This document shows, in pieces, positions 1 to 12,300 of a stretch of 64,000 bases of DNA. Under the pieces are notes generated by a model that saw only the letters and a list, made by a program, of their open reading frames with translations, did no database searches and was not told where the DNA came from. The translations under genes and the position numbers were made by a program. Location of the stretch: positions 2,260,183 through 2,324,182 of the forward strand of contig KL647304.1 of NCBI GenBank assembly GCA_000727475.1, written 5' to 3'. This stretch comes from Sarcocystis neurona (Eukaryota > Apicomplexa > Conoidasida > Eucoccidiorida > Sarcocystidae). The number at the start of each line of letters is the position of its first letter. The first letter of the stretch is position 1.

Positions 1-262
1 CCTTCCCTTATATGATATGTATATAGATATATGCCCCCATCCTTCCCATATATGTTATATATATATATATGTGTATATATACGCCCCCATCCTTCCCATA
101 TAATATATATATATATCCCCAATCCTTCCCTTATATATGTATATATATGCCCCCATCCTTCCCCCCATCCTTCCACCATCCTTTCCCCCATCCTTCCCAT
201 ATATGATGTATATGTGTATGTGCCCCCCCCCTTCCCACATATAATATATATGCATATGTCCC
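1..262. repeat. Interspersed TA microsatellite / CCCCCATCCTTCCC minisatellite
   Basis: Copies of CCCCCATCCTTCCC and close variants alternate with short ATATATAT runs, roughly eight times. The stretch lies in the intron that precedes the first visible ClpB exon. Short reading frames through it are compositional and are not genes. Confidence 0.8.
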
Positions 263-622
263 AACTAGTCTGACGTACGGACGTTTCTCTCGCTGTTTCT
301 CTGCAATTTGTTGTCCCCCTTGCCGTCTCCTTCTTGACTCCTCCCCGTCTCTTTTGGCGTCTCTTCGTCCCGGCGTCTCGTCTCCGTCGCCGCGTCAGTC
401 TCGCGCTGTGACTGCCCCGCTGCTCGACTTTTCGCGCGCATTTCTGCCCGTCTCCTTCGCGTCTGTCTGCCTTCGTCTCCCTCTGTGTGGCTCCGTTCTT
501 CTCCTTCGCCGTCTCCCTCTTCGGCGCTGCGTGTCTCCTTGCTGCCGTCTCCGTGTCTCCGTGTCTCCGTCTCTGCGTCGTTTTCGCTGAGTTGCGGGTT
601 TGCTGGCGTTGCGCTGCGGCAG
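263..622 (+). other. Rest of upstream ClpB intron, pyrimidine-rich
   Basis: The + strand is dominated by CGTCTCC / TCTCCGTCTC runs from about 330 to 600, ending in the acceptor CTGCGGCAG before 623. No coding sequence was recognised. The pyrimidine bias agrees with a + strand intron 3' end. Confidence 0.6.
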
Positions 623-3600
623 GGAGAAGGCGCACCCCGACGTGTTTAACACGATGCTGCAAATTTTGGACGACGGGCAGCTCACGGACATGAAGAAGAA
701 CGTCGTCAACTTCAAGAATTGCGTCATCATCTTCACGTCGAACCTCGGCTCGCAGCACATCCTGGAGATGGCCCGGGACCCCACCAAAAAATATGAAATG
801 AAACAGTCCGTCTCCCTCTCGCTTTGTCTCCCTCAGCAAACCGCGGAAGAAAACGAGAAGAGAAGCGAGAAGGAAGAGCAGAAGAGAAAATCCGCGTTCC
901 CCGTCTCTCTGTGTGTGTGTGGATGTGGGTGGTGCTGCTGGTGGTGCATGCACAGAGACGGAGAGGACATTCTCTTCCATTCAGAGAGATCTCTCTGACT
1001 TCATTATGAACTTCCCTTCGCCTTTAACCGAAAAAGAAAAAAAAGAAGCGAAACTACCTTCTTACCCTCTCCCTCTCTGTTGATATGTGTACACACACAT
1101 GCACAGACACATCTGTCTCTATACATATATATACATAGACAGTACATCTATCATACATATATATATGTGGTTACACCTGTATATCTGTCTGTATCTCTCT
1201 CTCTGTCTCTTCATATATATATGTGTACATGTATGTATGTTTGTGTGTGTATGTATGTATGTCTTTATCTACGTATATATGTATCTATGTATATATGTAT
1301 TTATGTATGTATCAGTGTATGTATGTATATATGTACGTATGCATGTGTGTATGTATCTGTGTGTGTGTGTGTTTATGTATGTAGCAATCTATATTTATCT
1401 ATGGGTGTATCTGTGTTTGCCTATACCTCTGTATGGATGGATGGTTGTATCTGTGTCTGTACCTATATAAATATATATGTATGTGTGTACCTATATATCT
1501 ACGTATCTACCTATATATATATATGTGTATGTGTGTACCTATATATCTATGAGTGTATCTATGTATATATATATGTGTATAGGTGTATGAATGTATTTGT
1601 GTTTGTCCGTCTGTGTCTCGGTTAGCATGTTGAGAAAAGTATATATATATATATATATACAGAGAGGGAGAGAGATAGAGAGATCTGTAGATATATAGAT
1701 ATAGACATAGGTAGATATAGATATATATAAATATATATATATAGATATAGATTGACATATATATATATATATATATGTATATATGTAGATATACGTACGT
1801 GTAGTTACGCATATATATATGTATAAGGAGAGAGATAGATATATGTATGTATACCTATATAGATTTGTACACACATATATATATATGTGTCTATAGAGAG
1901 AAGAACAGATATGTAGAGAAGGTAGATGAAGCAGTAGGAGCTGGTGAACAAACCTGCTGCCACATTTGCCCCTTCTCATCTCCAGAAGTAAACTTCTCTT
2001 CTCTCTGTGTGTGTCTCCCCGTCTCCCCTCCTGTCTCCGTGTCTCCCTGTCTCTTCGCCTCTATTTCTGCAACTTCTTCTTTCGCGTGTGTCTGGCACAG
2101 AAGAGAATTTGACGTAAACAAAAAGTGTCATAATACCGGCGCCATCCGTCCCCTCTTCACTCCCCTTCACCGGGTGTACGTACACTAGAAGGACACTCCC
2201 CGCGTGCTCTCGGTTTTCGTCTCGGTCTCCCCCCCAACAACCTTTCCACTTCGTTCAGAAACTCTATCTACCAATATGCCCTCAATCTCTCATATTCTAT
2301 ATATAGTCTTACACATACGCATATAAATGTGTATATATCTACGGGTGTTACGTTCAAACAAAATCTGCGAGCCAAAAGCCCTACTGAAGTTGTGGCAGCA
2401 CTTCTGTGTGTCTGTACGTACATTTTCACATACATGTATGTCTACTGCTGTCTTTCTGTACATATATATATACTTCTACGTGCCTGTATATAAATATGTG
2501 TGTGTACGTATTTCGTGTGTATGTATATATACGTGTTTGTGTGTGTGTGTGTGTGTGCGCCTGTTTGTGTGCCAGCGTCTTTATCTCTCAGTATTTGCTG
2601 TTCTCTCTGTTTTGGCGCGGAAGAAGTGGGGGCCTTATTAGTGTGAGGAGACTGCCTTTGCTGCTTTTCGCTCGGTCTCGCCCCTTTCCCGCGTGAGTGC
2701 CGTTTTTCTCCCCTGCTGCCCTGCTTTGGTCTCCTGCGCGGCGCTTTCGCAGGAAAGTCATGCAGACAGTGCGCGAGACGCTGCGGCCGGAGTTTTTCAA
2801 CCGCGTCGACGAATTCGTCATATTCGACTCACTCTCCAAGAAAGGTGGGCGGCACGTCTCTCGACGGAGAGAGAGGACACCCACGGCAGTCCCTGCGCAA
2901 GGCGGGGAAAAGGAGGAAGAAAATAAGACAAACACACAGAGACACACAGAAAGCCCCGGAGAAGAGGGAGACACGGAGACAGCGAAAGGGAGGGGGAGAC
3001 GAGACAGCGAGGCAGAGAAAGAGAGGGGAGACAGCGAGACAGAGAAAGAGAAGGGGAGACAGGGAGACGGAGACAGCGAGACAGAGAGAGATAGTTGTAG
3101 GCGGGGGGACGGAGGAGCGTATATATGCCTGCATGTCACTTGTCTCTTGCAAGTAGAGGGGGTCCTCCCCTATGCAGTCCAAGGCGAGGCTCCCGATCAG
3201 AGCAGAACTTCTCTTCAGTCAGTCACAACTCAGCCGTCTCCTCTTCCATTCTTCCGTTTTTCGCCGCCTCCATCTACTTACATATGTGTATGTATTTGTT
3301 GGTATACAAGCGTGTAATATAGGCACTTCACACGTATATGAATATATATTATGCAAACCAGATATGTGTGTCTATATATGTATACGGGTGTGTATGGGGA
3401 GGTAGGTAACCGCCATATATGGGGGGAGAGCAGCGTGTGTGCGCCGGGTGTATGTACACCAGCCCACGTGCTTCGGGGCAGAGAGGTGCATTTTCCTGCA
3501 GCGGAAAATTTCGAGTTTCTGCAGCATTTTCTGGCATTCTTCTCCACCTACGCAGAAGAGAGACCAAAAGACGTAAGAAGGAGGTTCTGTGGCTGCTGCA

Positions 3601-6600
3601 GCAGTCCCCGAAACACAGAGACACAGCGGGGGAGACACAGCAGGAGACGGGAGACAGAAGAGAGGGGAAAGCGGGGAAGGAGACGGAGGAGACGAGACAA
3701 AAGAGACACTTTTTTGAAAGCCTCTTCCAGCGGGCAGCGGAGGTGGGCGAAAGGAGGACAAGAGAAGGAGACGGGGGTGGAACAGCCACAAAGCGGCGGC
3801 TCCTCAGCAAGCCGTTACACCGACGAACAGCAAAGCGAGAAGCGAGGGGAAGAGACAGCAGCAGAAAAAAGGGGGGGACGACTCGGTGAAGGAAAGGGGG
3901 GAGGGCAGAGGGACAGAAGGGGACGAAGAAGGAGAAGAAGAAATTTGGTAAATAAACGAGGAAGAGACTGAAGAGGAGGTCTCTTGGGAGATGTAGACAG
4001 AGAGAGGGGAAGTCAGAGAAAAGAAGAGAAGACGAAGCAGCAAAAAGCAGAAGAGTATCTACTAGACACAAAAAAAGAAAAACGAAAGCTACACATATAT
4101 ATATGTACATGCCAATATATATATATATGTGTATGTATGTGTAGGACTGTGCCTACATGCATGTATAAATATATAGGAAGATAGAGAGACAGAGAGAGAA
4201 AATGACGTCGGGCCGGGAAGAGAAGGAAACACATATATATAAATATGTGTGCATATAAATATATATGTATGTGTAAGTATGTGTATATATATGTATGTGT
4301 GAATGTATCTGTGATACCTAGGACATATATATGTATATAGGGAGGGGAAAAGAGAGAAAATGACGTTCAGACAGAAAGAGAGAGAGCCACGTACACATGT
4401 ATATAGAGATATACTTATATATAGAGAGAGAGAGAAATATATATATATAGGTAGATAGATATAGGTGCAAATATTTGTATGGGTGCTATGTAGGACAGTG
4501 TCTACATATATATATGTGTGTGTATGGGGAGAGGGACAGAGACAGAAGACTACATATATAAGTATTCACCTCCTTTTATTGGTATGTATGTGAATGTCTC
4601 TGCAATATACACACGTGTATGAGTGTGTGCCTGCTTTTCTCTTTCTTTTTGTCTTCCTACCAAAAGAAGGCATGCACGCCTTCGAGCATGTGTGGGTGTC
4701 TTTATACGCGTGTGTGTGGAGAAGTTTGGGAGCTGGTAGAAGACCACGTCCCGCCAAGAAAAAGGGGGCGACTTTTTTGCCGTTGATGAAGACTTCTTTT
4801 TGCTGACGAAAGCGGACGACTACTCTTCCCCCCGACGGAAGAAGAAGTTCCGCATGCGCCTTCGCAGAAAAAAAAAAGGAAGACAAAAGGCGAATCTGAG
4901 GCCCACCCACTTCTCTTGCTGCCGTGTGTCTCCGTCTCGCCGTCTCCCTTCCTTTCCCCCCCTCCCCGTGTCTCTTCTTTTGTCTTCCGATCTTCTCGTG
5001 TGTCTCTTTTGCTGCACGCACTTCGGTCGGCTTCTCCTCTCTTCTATGTTGGGAGATATATATATATGTATGTATATGTGTGTACGGAATATATATAGAG
5101 AGAGAGATCTGTGGATATATATATATGTATGTATATATATGTATATGTATGTAAGTGTATACTGCAAGAGAGGCATATATATGTATATATTATATGTAGA
5201 TACGTAGAAACAGAGAGAGAAAGGAAAATAGATATATATATTTAGGTATGTGGGAAGAGAGGCATATTTATATGTATAAATATGTATACGTACATATATA
5301 TTGAATATGTATAGAGAGATATATACAGAGAGAGATATAGATTCATAAGTATATATATATATGGATATGTGTACAGGCTATAATATACATATATATGTAT
5401 ATAGTTCTTTGCACTTCACACCATGTGTCTGTTATATATATATACGTGTATATTGATGGATATGTATATTCCCTATAATATGTGTATGGTTACTTTGCTT
5501 TACGTCTGTGTTTGTATACGATTCATATATATAATAGTAGATTTGCGTTTGTGTGGATGTGTGTATATGTATATAACGTATATAACTCTATGTATAGAGA
5601 GAGAGAGGCAGAGCTGGACATTGAGGTAAAGAGACATTTTATAGATGTACGAAGATTTGTGGGGGAGGAAATGACTTTTTTCTGATATGTATGTATTGTG
5701 GAACTCCACCTGGCTCGTAGAGAAGCCATCGCTGTTCACACATATATATATTATTGTCTCTGTGCGTATGTAGAGTAGTACGTATGTGTGTATGTATGGA
5801 CACGTACAAGAGAAAAAAAGGAAGGAAACTGTGTCCGTATATATCTATGGAGAGAGACACGTACACACATATATATATGTATGTGTATGTATGTGTTGAG
5901 GTCCCTCTCTCTCTATAGAGAGAAGAAAGCAAATATTGTGATGTCCGCACACATATATATCTATATGAGGCTGTGTATATATATGGGTATATATATATAT
6001 ATATGTATGTGTATATTAGTGTGTAGCTGCAATGTGTGTATGTATACACCTGTGTCGAAGAGAATAAAGGTGTGTCTCTGTATAACAGCCACCGAAATAT
6101 ACGTGCATATATATATATGAGTATGGGCACACGTATGTGTATATGGAGACGCAGGGACGAAGTGGGAGGAGGACCGAGACGAGACAGAAGTTGCTGCTGG
6201 CATTCCTGCAGAGGCGAACTTCCGGCTTTTCTCCGGGCATGCAAATGGGACACGCGCGTGCTGTCTGTGTGTGAGTTTCCCTTTTTTAGAGCTGAAAAGT
6301 ATCGTCGGCCTGGAGATGGAGAAGGTGGCGGACAGACTTCTTGAAAAAAAAGTGAAACTGAAAATCGAAGACTCCGCCCTCGCCCACCTCGCTGATGTCG
6401 GGTTCGTCTCCCCCCACACAGAGGGCCGTCTCCCCCCCACACAAAAAAGAGGGGCCGTCTCTACTCCCCACACAAAAAAGAAGGGCTGTTTCTACTCCCC
6501 ACACACAGAAGGGGGCCGTCTCCTCTCCACACAGAGGGCCGTCTCCTCTCCACACAGAGGGCCGTCTCCTCCCCACACATGGGGCCGTCTCCCCCCCACG

Positions 6601-8875
6601 CAGAGGCGCCGTCTCCTCCCCACACACAGAGGGCCGTCTCCCCCCCCACGCAGAAGAGGGCCGTCTCCTCTACGCGTTTTGTCTCCCCGTCTCCCTTCTG
6701 GGCGGCCCCGCCCCGAGACGTGTCCGGCACACGGAGGCCCCTTTTCATACCAGAATTCCTGCAGATGTGTACATACGTATGTGTCTGCCACATGTGTTTG
6801 CATGCATAGGAGTATTGACACCTCCCTCGATAGATTTATACGCACGTATATGTTTATAGGTACGCTTCCCTGTGCTGTTGGCTTCAAAATTGGTGGCTTT
6901 TTTGGTATACGTGTATTCGTCTCTCTGTGCATATACCTCTGTGCATGCACTTGTGTTTGTATGCGTTACTTACATATGTGTATATACGTCTCCCACGCAC
7001 GTCTCTGTATATACACATATATTGGTACCTGCGTCCTTCTCTACAGATTTATTTACATATATGCGTATGTACCTCTCTCTGGAGGCGTCTCTGCGTATTA
7101 TTATATGTGTTTGTGTATATATGTGTGCTTCTCTACTATGCACATACACATATGTTGTATGTGGAAGGTGCGCCTTCCTCTGTTTCTATGTGTGTGTGTG
7201 TGTGTGGATACTTCTGCTTCTAGGGAAGTAAATGAACTTGACTACATGTTTCTGTAGAGCTCGAGGAGCTGCGGGTCTTATCTTTCTGTATATATGTGTG
7301 TACATATCAATGGACCCCTTCTCTCTCTATAAATATATGTATGTGTGTGCCGTGTCCTCTCTCTATATATGTTCGCGTGTGTCTCTCGATTGGCTTTCCC
7401 TGTCTTTGTACGTTGTTGCATGTAGACTTGCAGGTGAATCGTAGAACTTCCTTTCGTCGTCGGTGTACGTCAACGGGGTGCCGCCTTCTTTTCATCTTCC
7501 TCTTCTCCGTGGACCTCTACATGCGTACCCATATATATACGGACACAGAGACAGAGACAGAGACGGAGATACATATATATATATATATATATATGCATGT
7601 ATATGTATATGTGTGTGTATACATTTAAATATGGGTAATGCGAGAACTTCCATAGACTTATTGCACGGACGTACTGAAGAAGTGTAGTAGTAGTAGTAGT
7701 AGTAGTAGTAGCGGGTCATGGACCTGCGGAGCTCTCTCTGCAAGGTTGTCCACGTCAACATCCGTGCTTCTCTGTTTATCTACATTTCTGCAGCATGTCT
7801 TTTCTCTAATACAAACACCTTATATATATGTATATGTGTGTGTGTGTATCTGTGTACCTTTGATGTATACCTGTCCATCTATCTCTATCTATATATATGT
7901 GGGTATGTGTGAGAGATACAGAAAGACACATACAGGTGTATCTGTATATACGTATATGTGTGTGTCTGTCTATATATGTGTATCTATAGCATATATGTAT
8001 GTATATCTGCATGCGTGTGTATATATCTGTGTCTGCAGGTATGTATATATGCGTATATCTGCAGGTGTGTATATGTATCTGTGTGAACTTCTAGTGGCTC
8101 AAGAAATAGTGAGTCCAGATGAATGTGCGTCGCACAAAAGAAGACACACGTGGAAGCCCCAAACTTCCCTTTCCCCGGCCTCCCCACACAGGGAGTTGCA
8201 GGGGTGGGTCTCTGCTGCCAGGAGAAGCGATGTAGTGTGTGTGGAGACAAGACAGAGGGGGAGTGCTGCCAGCCGAGGGAGGCCCTGCTGGTCTGTCGTG
8301 GAGCGGTATAGCAGCAGATTAGTTCTGACGCGCGGCTATTTCCCAGAGTTGATTTTCACGCTGTTTTCCTCTTAGTTCGTTTCCCCACCAGGAAGTATCT
8401 CGCACACGGTCTGTGTTGCTGCTGCTTTACAATTTGGTTCTTCTTCTGAGTCTCCCTGCAGCGCACCCGGTGCTGCTGCGTGAAAGCGTTTACTCTTCGT
8501 CTTTTTCGTCTCTCTGCAGCAGCCCCACACCCGGTGCTGCTGCGACGTAAAACTTTCTTCTTTTCCTCCTGCGCCTCCCCCACCGCGGCTCTGTGTTGCT
8601 GCTCCGTAAAAGCGGCGGCAGCAGCAACGGCCACGCGGCTGCAGATCTCGTCACGACGTGTGCTGCTGCTGCTGCTTCTGTTGCGCAGGTATGACCCGGC
8701 GTACGGGGCAAGACCGCTGAAGAGGCTGATTCAGCGACACGTGGAAACGCCGATAGCGCAGCAGCTGCTCAAAGGAACTCTCCAAGAAAACGACACCATT
8801 GCCGTGGCCGCGGAGAACGGGAAGCTGCGTTTCACGCTTCCGCACCAATCCCAGCCTCTCTACGTTGCGGCCTGA
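623..8875 (+). CDS. CLPB: ClpB/Hsp100-family AAA+ disaggregase, C-terminal part (5' end outside window)
   Basis: Hsp100 disaggregases are ATP-driven hexamers that pull proteins out of aggregates. Four exons are readable: 623-805, 2753-2844, 6290-6401 and 8689-8875 (TGA). Splice phases agree at every junction: 2+1, 1+2 and 2+1 bases. Joined, they give about 190 residues of the second AAA+ module and C-terminal domain. Seen in order: EKAHPDVFN just after Walker B, DDGQLTD, the sensor-1 segment [17 protein letters not shown] with the arginine finger, and [13 protein letters not shown] with the sensor-2 GAR. The reading frame ends [12 protein letters not shown]. The first visible exon starts with one base of a split codon, so the N domain, first AAA+ module, middle domain and Walker A lie upstream of the window. 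Two donors are weak: GTCCGT at 806 and GTTCGT at 6402. Whether this is the cytosolic, mitochondrial or apicoplast paralogue cannot be told without the N-terminus. Confidence 0.93.
806..2752 (+). other. ClpB intron (first complete one), microsatellite-filled
   Basis: A 1,947-bp intron between the exons ending KYEMK and beginning KVMQTV. It holds TGTATG/TATATA tracts at about 1080-1890 and 2280-2550, a TGCATGCA octamer at 945-952, and a GGTGTACGTACACT palindrome at 2173-2186. The acceptor at 2751-2752 (GCTTTCGCAG) has a pyrimidine-rich lead. Open frames such as 1080-1625 are Tyr/Ile/Cys-rich readings of TA repeats. Confidence 0.75.
2920..3092 (+). repeat. GAGACAGCGAGACAGAG purine-tract repeat
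   Basis: Almost every base on the + strand is a purine apart from the recurring C of GAGACA/GAGACG. Units of about 17 bases repeat from roughly 2990 to 3090. It is intronic. The equivalent purine tract inside the alveolin locus is at about 48,090-48,340. Confidence 0.7.
4080..6150. repeat. TATATG and GAGAGA microsatellite belt
   Basis: Within ClpB intron 2: TATATG tracts at 4090-4560, a short unique and purine-rich interruption at 4600-5040, then TATATG/AGAGAG tracts to about 6150. A GAGAAAATGACGT word is duplicated at about 4195 and 4355. Confidence 0.8.
6412..6685 (+). repeat. GGGCCGTCTCC(T/C)CCCCACACA minisatellite
   Basis: About ten copies of a 20-34-bp unit built from GGGCCGTCTC, a CCCC run and CACACA or CACAAAAAAG. 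Copies vary in length, so the coding phase is not kept and the frames across it mean nothing. It begins about 11 bases after the exon end at 6401. Confidence 0.85.
7684..7711 (+). repeat. (TAG)9 trinucleotide run
   Basis: A clean TAG run of about nine units inside the last ClpB intron. On the opposite strand it would read as poly-Tyr, but no gene is supported there. Confidence 0.9.
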
Positions 8876-8928
8876 AGAACTTCTTCTCCTTCTCCGGGCT
8901 GCTGGCTGGGAATGCTGCTTCGCTGCTG

Positions 8929-9203
8929 CTACGCCCCACCTCGTCTGCGCGGCTGCGTCGAAGCTGCTCTGCGCTGCCTCACTTCTTCTTCCACCTGTCT
9001 CGAGCCGCTTTTTTCCCACACACCCACCAAGATATGTGCACGGAGATTATCGACGTGTTTATATAGATTCATGAGATACACGGAGGTGCCTGCAAAGGCT
9101 TCGAAAATACCGAGCGACTCGGGTCTTATGCGAGCTTCTATGTCTCTCTGCGTCTCTACGAAAGCTGCTGCTTCCTGGGCACGTCTCCAGGCCACGAGCG
9201 CCA
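8929..9203 (-). CDS. Candidate last exon of a gene converging on ClpB, function unknown
   Basis: The - strand frame ending at 8929 reads like ordinary protein over about 90 residues, with segments such as ETQRDIEARIRPESLGIF, NLYKHVDNLRAHILVGVW and a basic tail RRRGG. The stop is 54 bp from the ClpB stop, a tail-to-tail arrangement. No family is recognised. An acceptor could lie near 9200-9215 but none is strong, and no upstream exons were found. The + strand of the same DNA also has an open frame (8912-9217), so this could instead be ClpB 3' untranslated sequence. Confidence 0.28.
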
Positions 9204-9748
9204 CACAGATATATTGATAAATTATGGATTCTTGATCCCTGAAGCATAAATAGGTACATTCGAGGCAGCAGCATATATGGGTGCCGCTGTGAGTATTGAC
9301 GTCTATTTGCTCAAGCATCTATGTGTCGTAGTGTGCGGGGTGGCGTATGCGTATGTGTGTGGACCGCGTGTAAGTACGAGTATTTTTTTGTACGGGGGCA
9401 GAAATCACGGAGCCCAGGGCAGGACGGCAGACGTGCGAGTGTTAATATGGATATTTGTCGGCGCGAGCATCCCTGCGAATGGCAGAGGTGTGGGTGTTGT
9501 CGGTAGATATATATTGCTGGCCCAGCATACATACGTATGTACAGGCGACGCCGGTGTGGCATGTGTGTGGATTGCTGTGCTGAAAGTCTATGCTGGCACG
9601 AGGGTATTAATGCCGTCTACGGGGTGACACATATGCAGAAATATATATTTGGTGGAAATACGCGTATTTTGCTTGTGTATTTATAGGTGGGCAGGTGCGT
9701 GTTTTTGTACGCGTGTGGCTGTGTGCAATGGCCAGAAAAGGCAGAACT

Positions 9749-9858
9749 GGGAAGACGCGTGGTCGATGTGGGTACCTCTGGAGTGTACAGACACCCGAAG
9801 AGGAGGAAATGGGAAGACGCGTGGTTGACGAGTCGACCTGTGGAGTGTACAGACACCC
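9749..9858. repeat. Two-copy 62-bp direct repeat carrying GTGTACAGACACC
   Basis: Copy one starts at 9749 and copy two at 9811, both opening GGGAAGACGCGTGGT and both containing GGAGTGTACAGACACCC. The period is 62 bp. The inner motif belongs to the same palindrome family found in other flanks and introns of the window. Confidence 0.85.
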
Positions 9859-9859
9859 A

Positions 9860-12300
9860 AACTCCACAAAAAACACACACTCACCTGCTCTCTCTCTCTC
9901 TGCACAACTCGATATCAATTTTCTATCCAAACCCACAAATACATACATATATAATACGACAACTTCCAGGTCTACAGCAGTTCAAAGAAGAGAATATACA
10001 TATATATATACAAATATATGTGCACACTTGTGTATTTATCCATACATCCGACGTGTACGCATATATATGTGTATATATATATGTGAATATCAAGTAAAAC
10101 TACGCGTAGCGATTGATGTATTAGGCGCGCGGCGCACATGTTTTTGCTGCAGGTCAGTTGTTGGATTTTCTTCTTGTGCAGATCCTCGCTGGTTCCTCCC
10201 TGTCGAGCGATTGTCCATACACTGTGTCGTAGCAGCTGTGGATCCGTCCGTCAATATACCTCTTCTCAGCATAGGCGGGATACCTTCGTGTAAATGCCAG
10301 TGTTCGCAAGTGTCTGCCACTGAAAAGGAAGTCTTCGCCCGGCGTTTCACTTTTCCTGTTCTCGCCGACCGAGTTGCCGACGTACACACACACGAACTTT
10401 GAAAAATTTCACCTATCAGTACATATACACGCGCACACATACACATCAGGGAAACGAAGAAGCGAGCGACGATGTCTGCGTACGCGAGAATTCATCTACA
10501 ATACACGAGTCTACGTGTGTGTGTGTGTGTGTGTGTATGCATGTATGTGTATATATGTCTATGTGCGTATGTGTGTATATATATGTGTGTGGGTGTGAGT
10601 ACTTGTGTATTTCTGTGTGGGTGTGTAGGTGTAGGTCTGTGTATATGTACTTTCGTACATACACATACATACGTGTAATCGGTGCATCAATCTGTATACA
10701 TACATTAAAATGTGAAAATTCATTGTTGCCCGTTTCTCTTCCTGTGTTTGGTTTGCTCGTCTGTGCATGGGAAGAGCCCCTGTTTTGAACACGTGTGAGT
10801 CACGCTGCACCGCCGCAGCTCCCCCCGCGCGTGCGAGAGAAATAACAGAGGAGAATACGAGTTCGCGCAGGAACTTCCTGTTCCCGCCCGCCTACTTTGG
10901 TGGAAGCGGAAGACCTGTTTGTCTTGCTGCCGTCTTCTGCTCAATTTTAAATGCGCAAATGCGAGCCCGCGCGTCCAAAGACTTCTTCTGACTTAAAAAT
11001 TAACTTGATCATCCTCCTCCTCCTCTGAAAAGAAGGCCGCCTCCCCTTGCCCGCGGCATACATACATACAAGCACACTGCGAATATCGCTGTCCGCCACC
11101 CGCAGATACCAAACACACCTGGTACATATGTATATATGTTATGTATCTCTGTGTGTCTACGTTTCTGCATCGATGTGCATACGAGTGTAGACACGCGTCC
11201 ACACAAGGTTTAGTAAGAATGGGTGAGGAACATCTTTGTTGGGCGAAAAGCAGCTGAGATAACAGTCCGCCCTCGTGCGAAGCAGCGCACTGGAGGACGT
11301 ACCAGCGAAGATGTAAAACACCAACGTATTCTCTGTTACAAATATAAACGAGAATTCACATCGACACGGCGACAAAATCTCCCCTCCCCCCCCTTGGTCC
11401 ACGCCTCTAAACGTACAAGCGCGTACACACTTATACACACACACACGCAAGTGTGTACGAATACGCACATTCTACACAGTTTCCTTAATATTTTGAAGCT
11501 GCCAAAACCCTTTCGCCGGTGTAAGTAAAAGAGATGCAGAAAAAGTGGTCATCGCGACTACATTCCTCCGGGAAAAACTTGCGCAGCTGCGTGTCTCGGG
11601 TACGTCGGTGCCTGTCACGCGAAGTTGTTAAAACCCATCTGAATTTATATGAACCAGCTTCCCACAAAAATGCCCACTCTCCTGTGCGCATCCTCCACCG
11701 TAGGTCAACAACGTGTAGAGAATTCTATGGATATTGGGGGCAAATACGTGAAGAAACAGGACACCCTTCACACTTCTGTATATGTGTGTGTATGTGTACA
11801 CGAACACCTATGTATGGAGCATACACATACATAAGCACACCCAAATATCTCTTATGTAGACATATACATATATATATATATATGTGTGTGTGTGCGGGTG
11901 ACATTTCGATTCCACATAGGTGCGCGAACGTAGAGAAAAAGAAAAGAGCTTTCGAAGTTACAGATCTTTTCTGGATGCAGAAACAAGTGCAAAAAAAGGG
12001 CGATGGAGTGGAGAAAGCTGGGAAGGAAAACAACCTTGTTGCGTGAATTCGCATGTGTTGTTTGCTTTGACACTGTATCCATATATTCACGTGTAAATAT
12101 GTAGAACTTCAAACCGCTGTACAGGTAGGGACACGAATCAATTACCTGACATTAGCTGTATTATACAATATACATATATATATATATATATGTGGATAGA
12201 CTGTTGTAGACGTGCAGCACTGTAAGTGCAGCAGTGTACAGCTTTGCTGGATCATTCTTTACCTCGTGCGTCTGTCCGCAGGAAAGAACGACACACTTCA
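9860..12300. other. Gap without a supported gene, TA/TG microsatellites
   Basis: Contains TATATG and TG repeats (9940-10090, 10500-10690, 11780-11890, 12170-12190) in non-repetitive sequence. One + strand stretch, about 10179-10402, follows a good acceptor (TTTTCTTCTTGTGCAG) and reads like protein to a stop, ending DVHTHEL. It could be a terminal exon but no partner exon was found. Confidence 0.5.

Larger units (their letters stand above)
2845..6289 (+). other. ClpB intron (second complete one), 3.4 kb, purine-rich and TA-rich
   Basis: It starts GTGGGC after SKK and ends TTTTTTAG before ELKSIV. The first third (2850-3090) is a + strand purine tract of GAGACAGCGAGACAGAG units. The rest alternates purine-rich sequence (3590-4040) with TATATG microsatellites (4080-4560, 5050-6150). 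A GGTGTATGTACACC palindrome sits at 3447-3460. No additional ClpB exon is needed, since the flanking exons join in phase. Confidence 0.7.
6402..8688 (+). other. ClpB intron (last)
   Basis: A 2,287-bp intron. A GGGCCGTCTCC minisatellite starts within 20 bases of the donor. It is followed by TATATG tracts, a (TAG)n run at about 7684-7711 and TG/TA repeats at 7800-8090, then a CTG-containing stretch leading to the acceptor TTGCGCAG at 8681-8688. TGCATGCA octamers lie at 6799-6806 and 6942-6949. No further exon is required by the phases. Confidence 0.7.

Noticed and set aside
1080..1625. 181-codon + strand frame rich in Tyr, Ile and Cys, and many similar frames over TATATG tracts
   Set aside because: Translations of TGTATG/TATATA microsatellite; located in ClpB introns or other repeat blocks.
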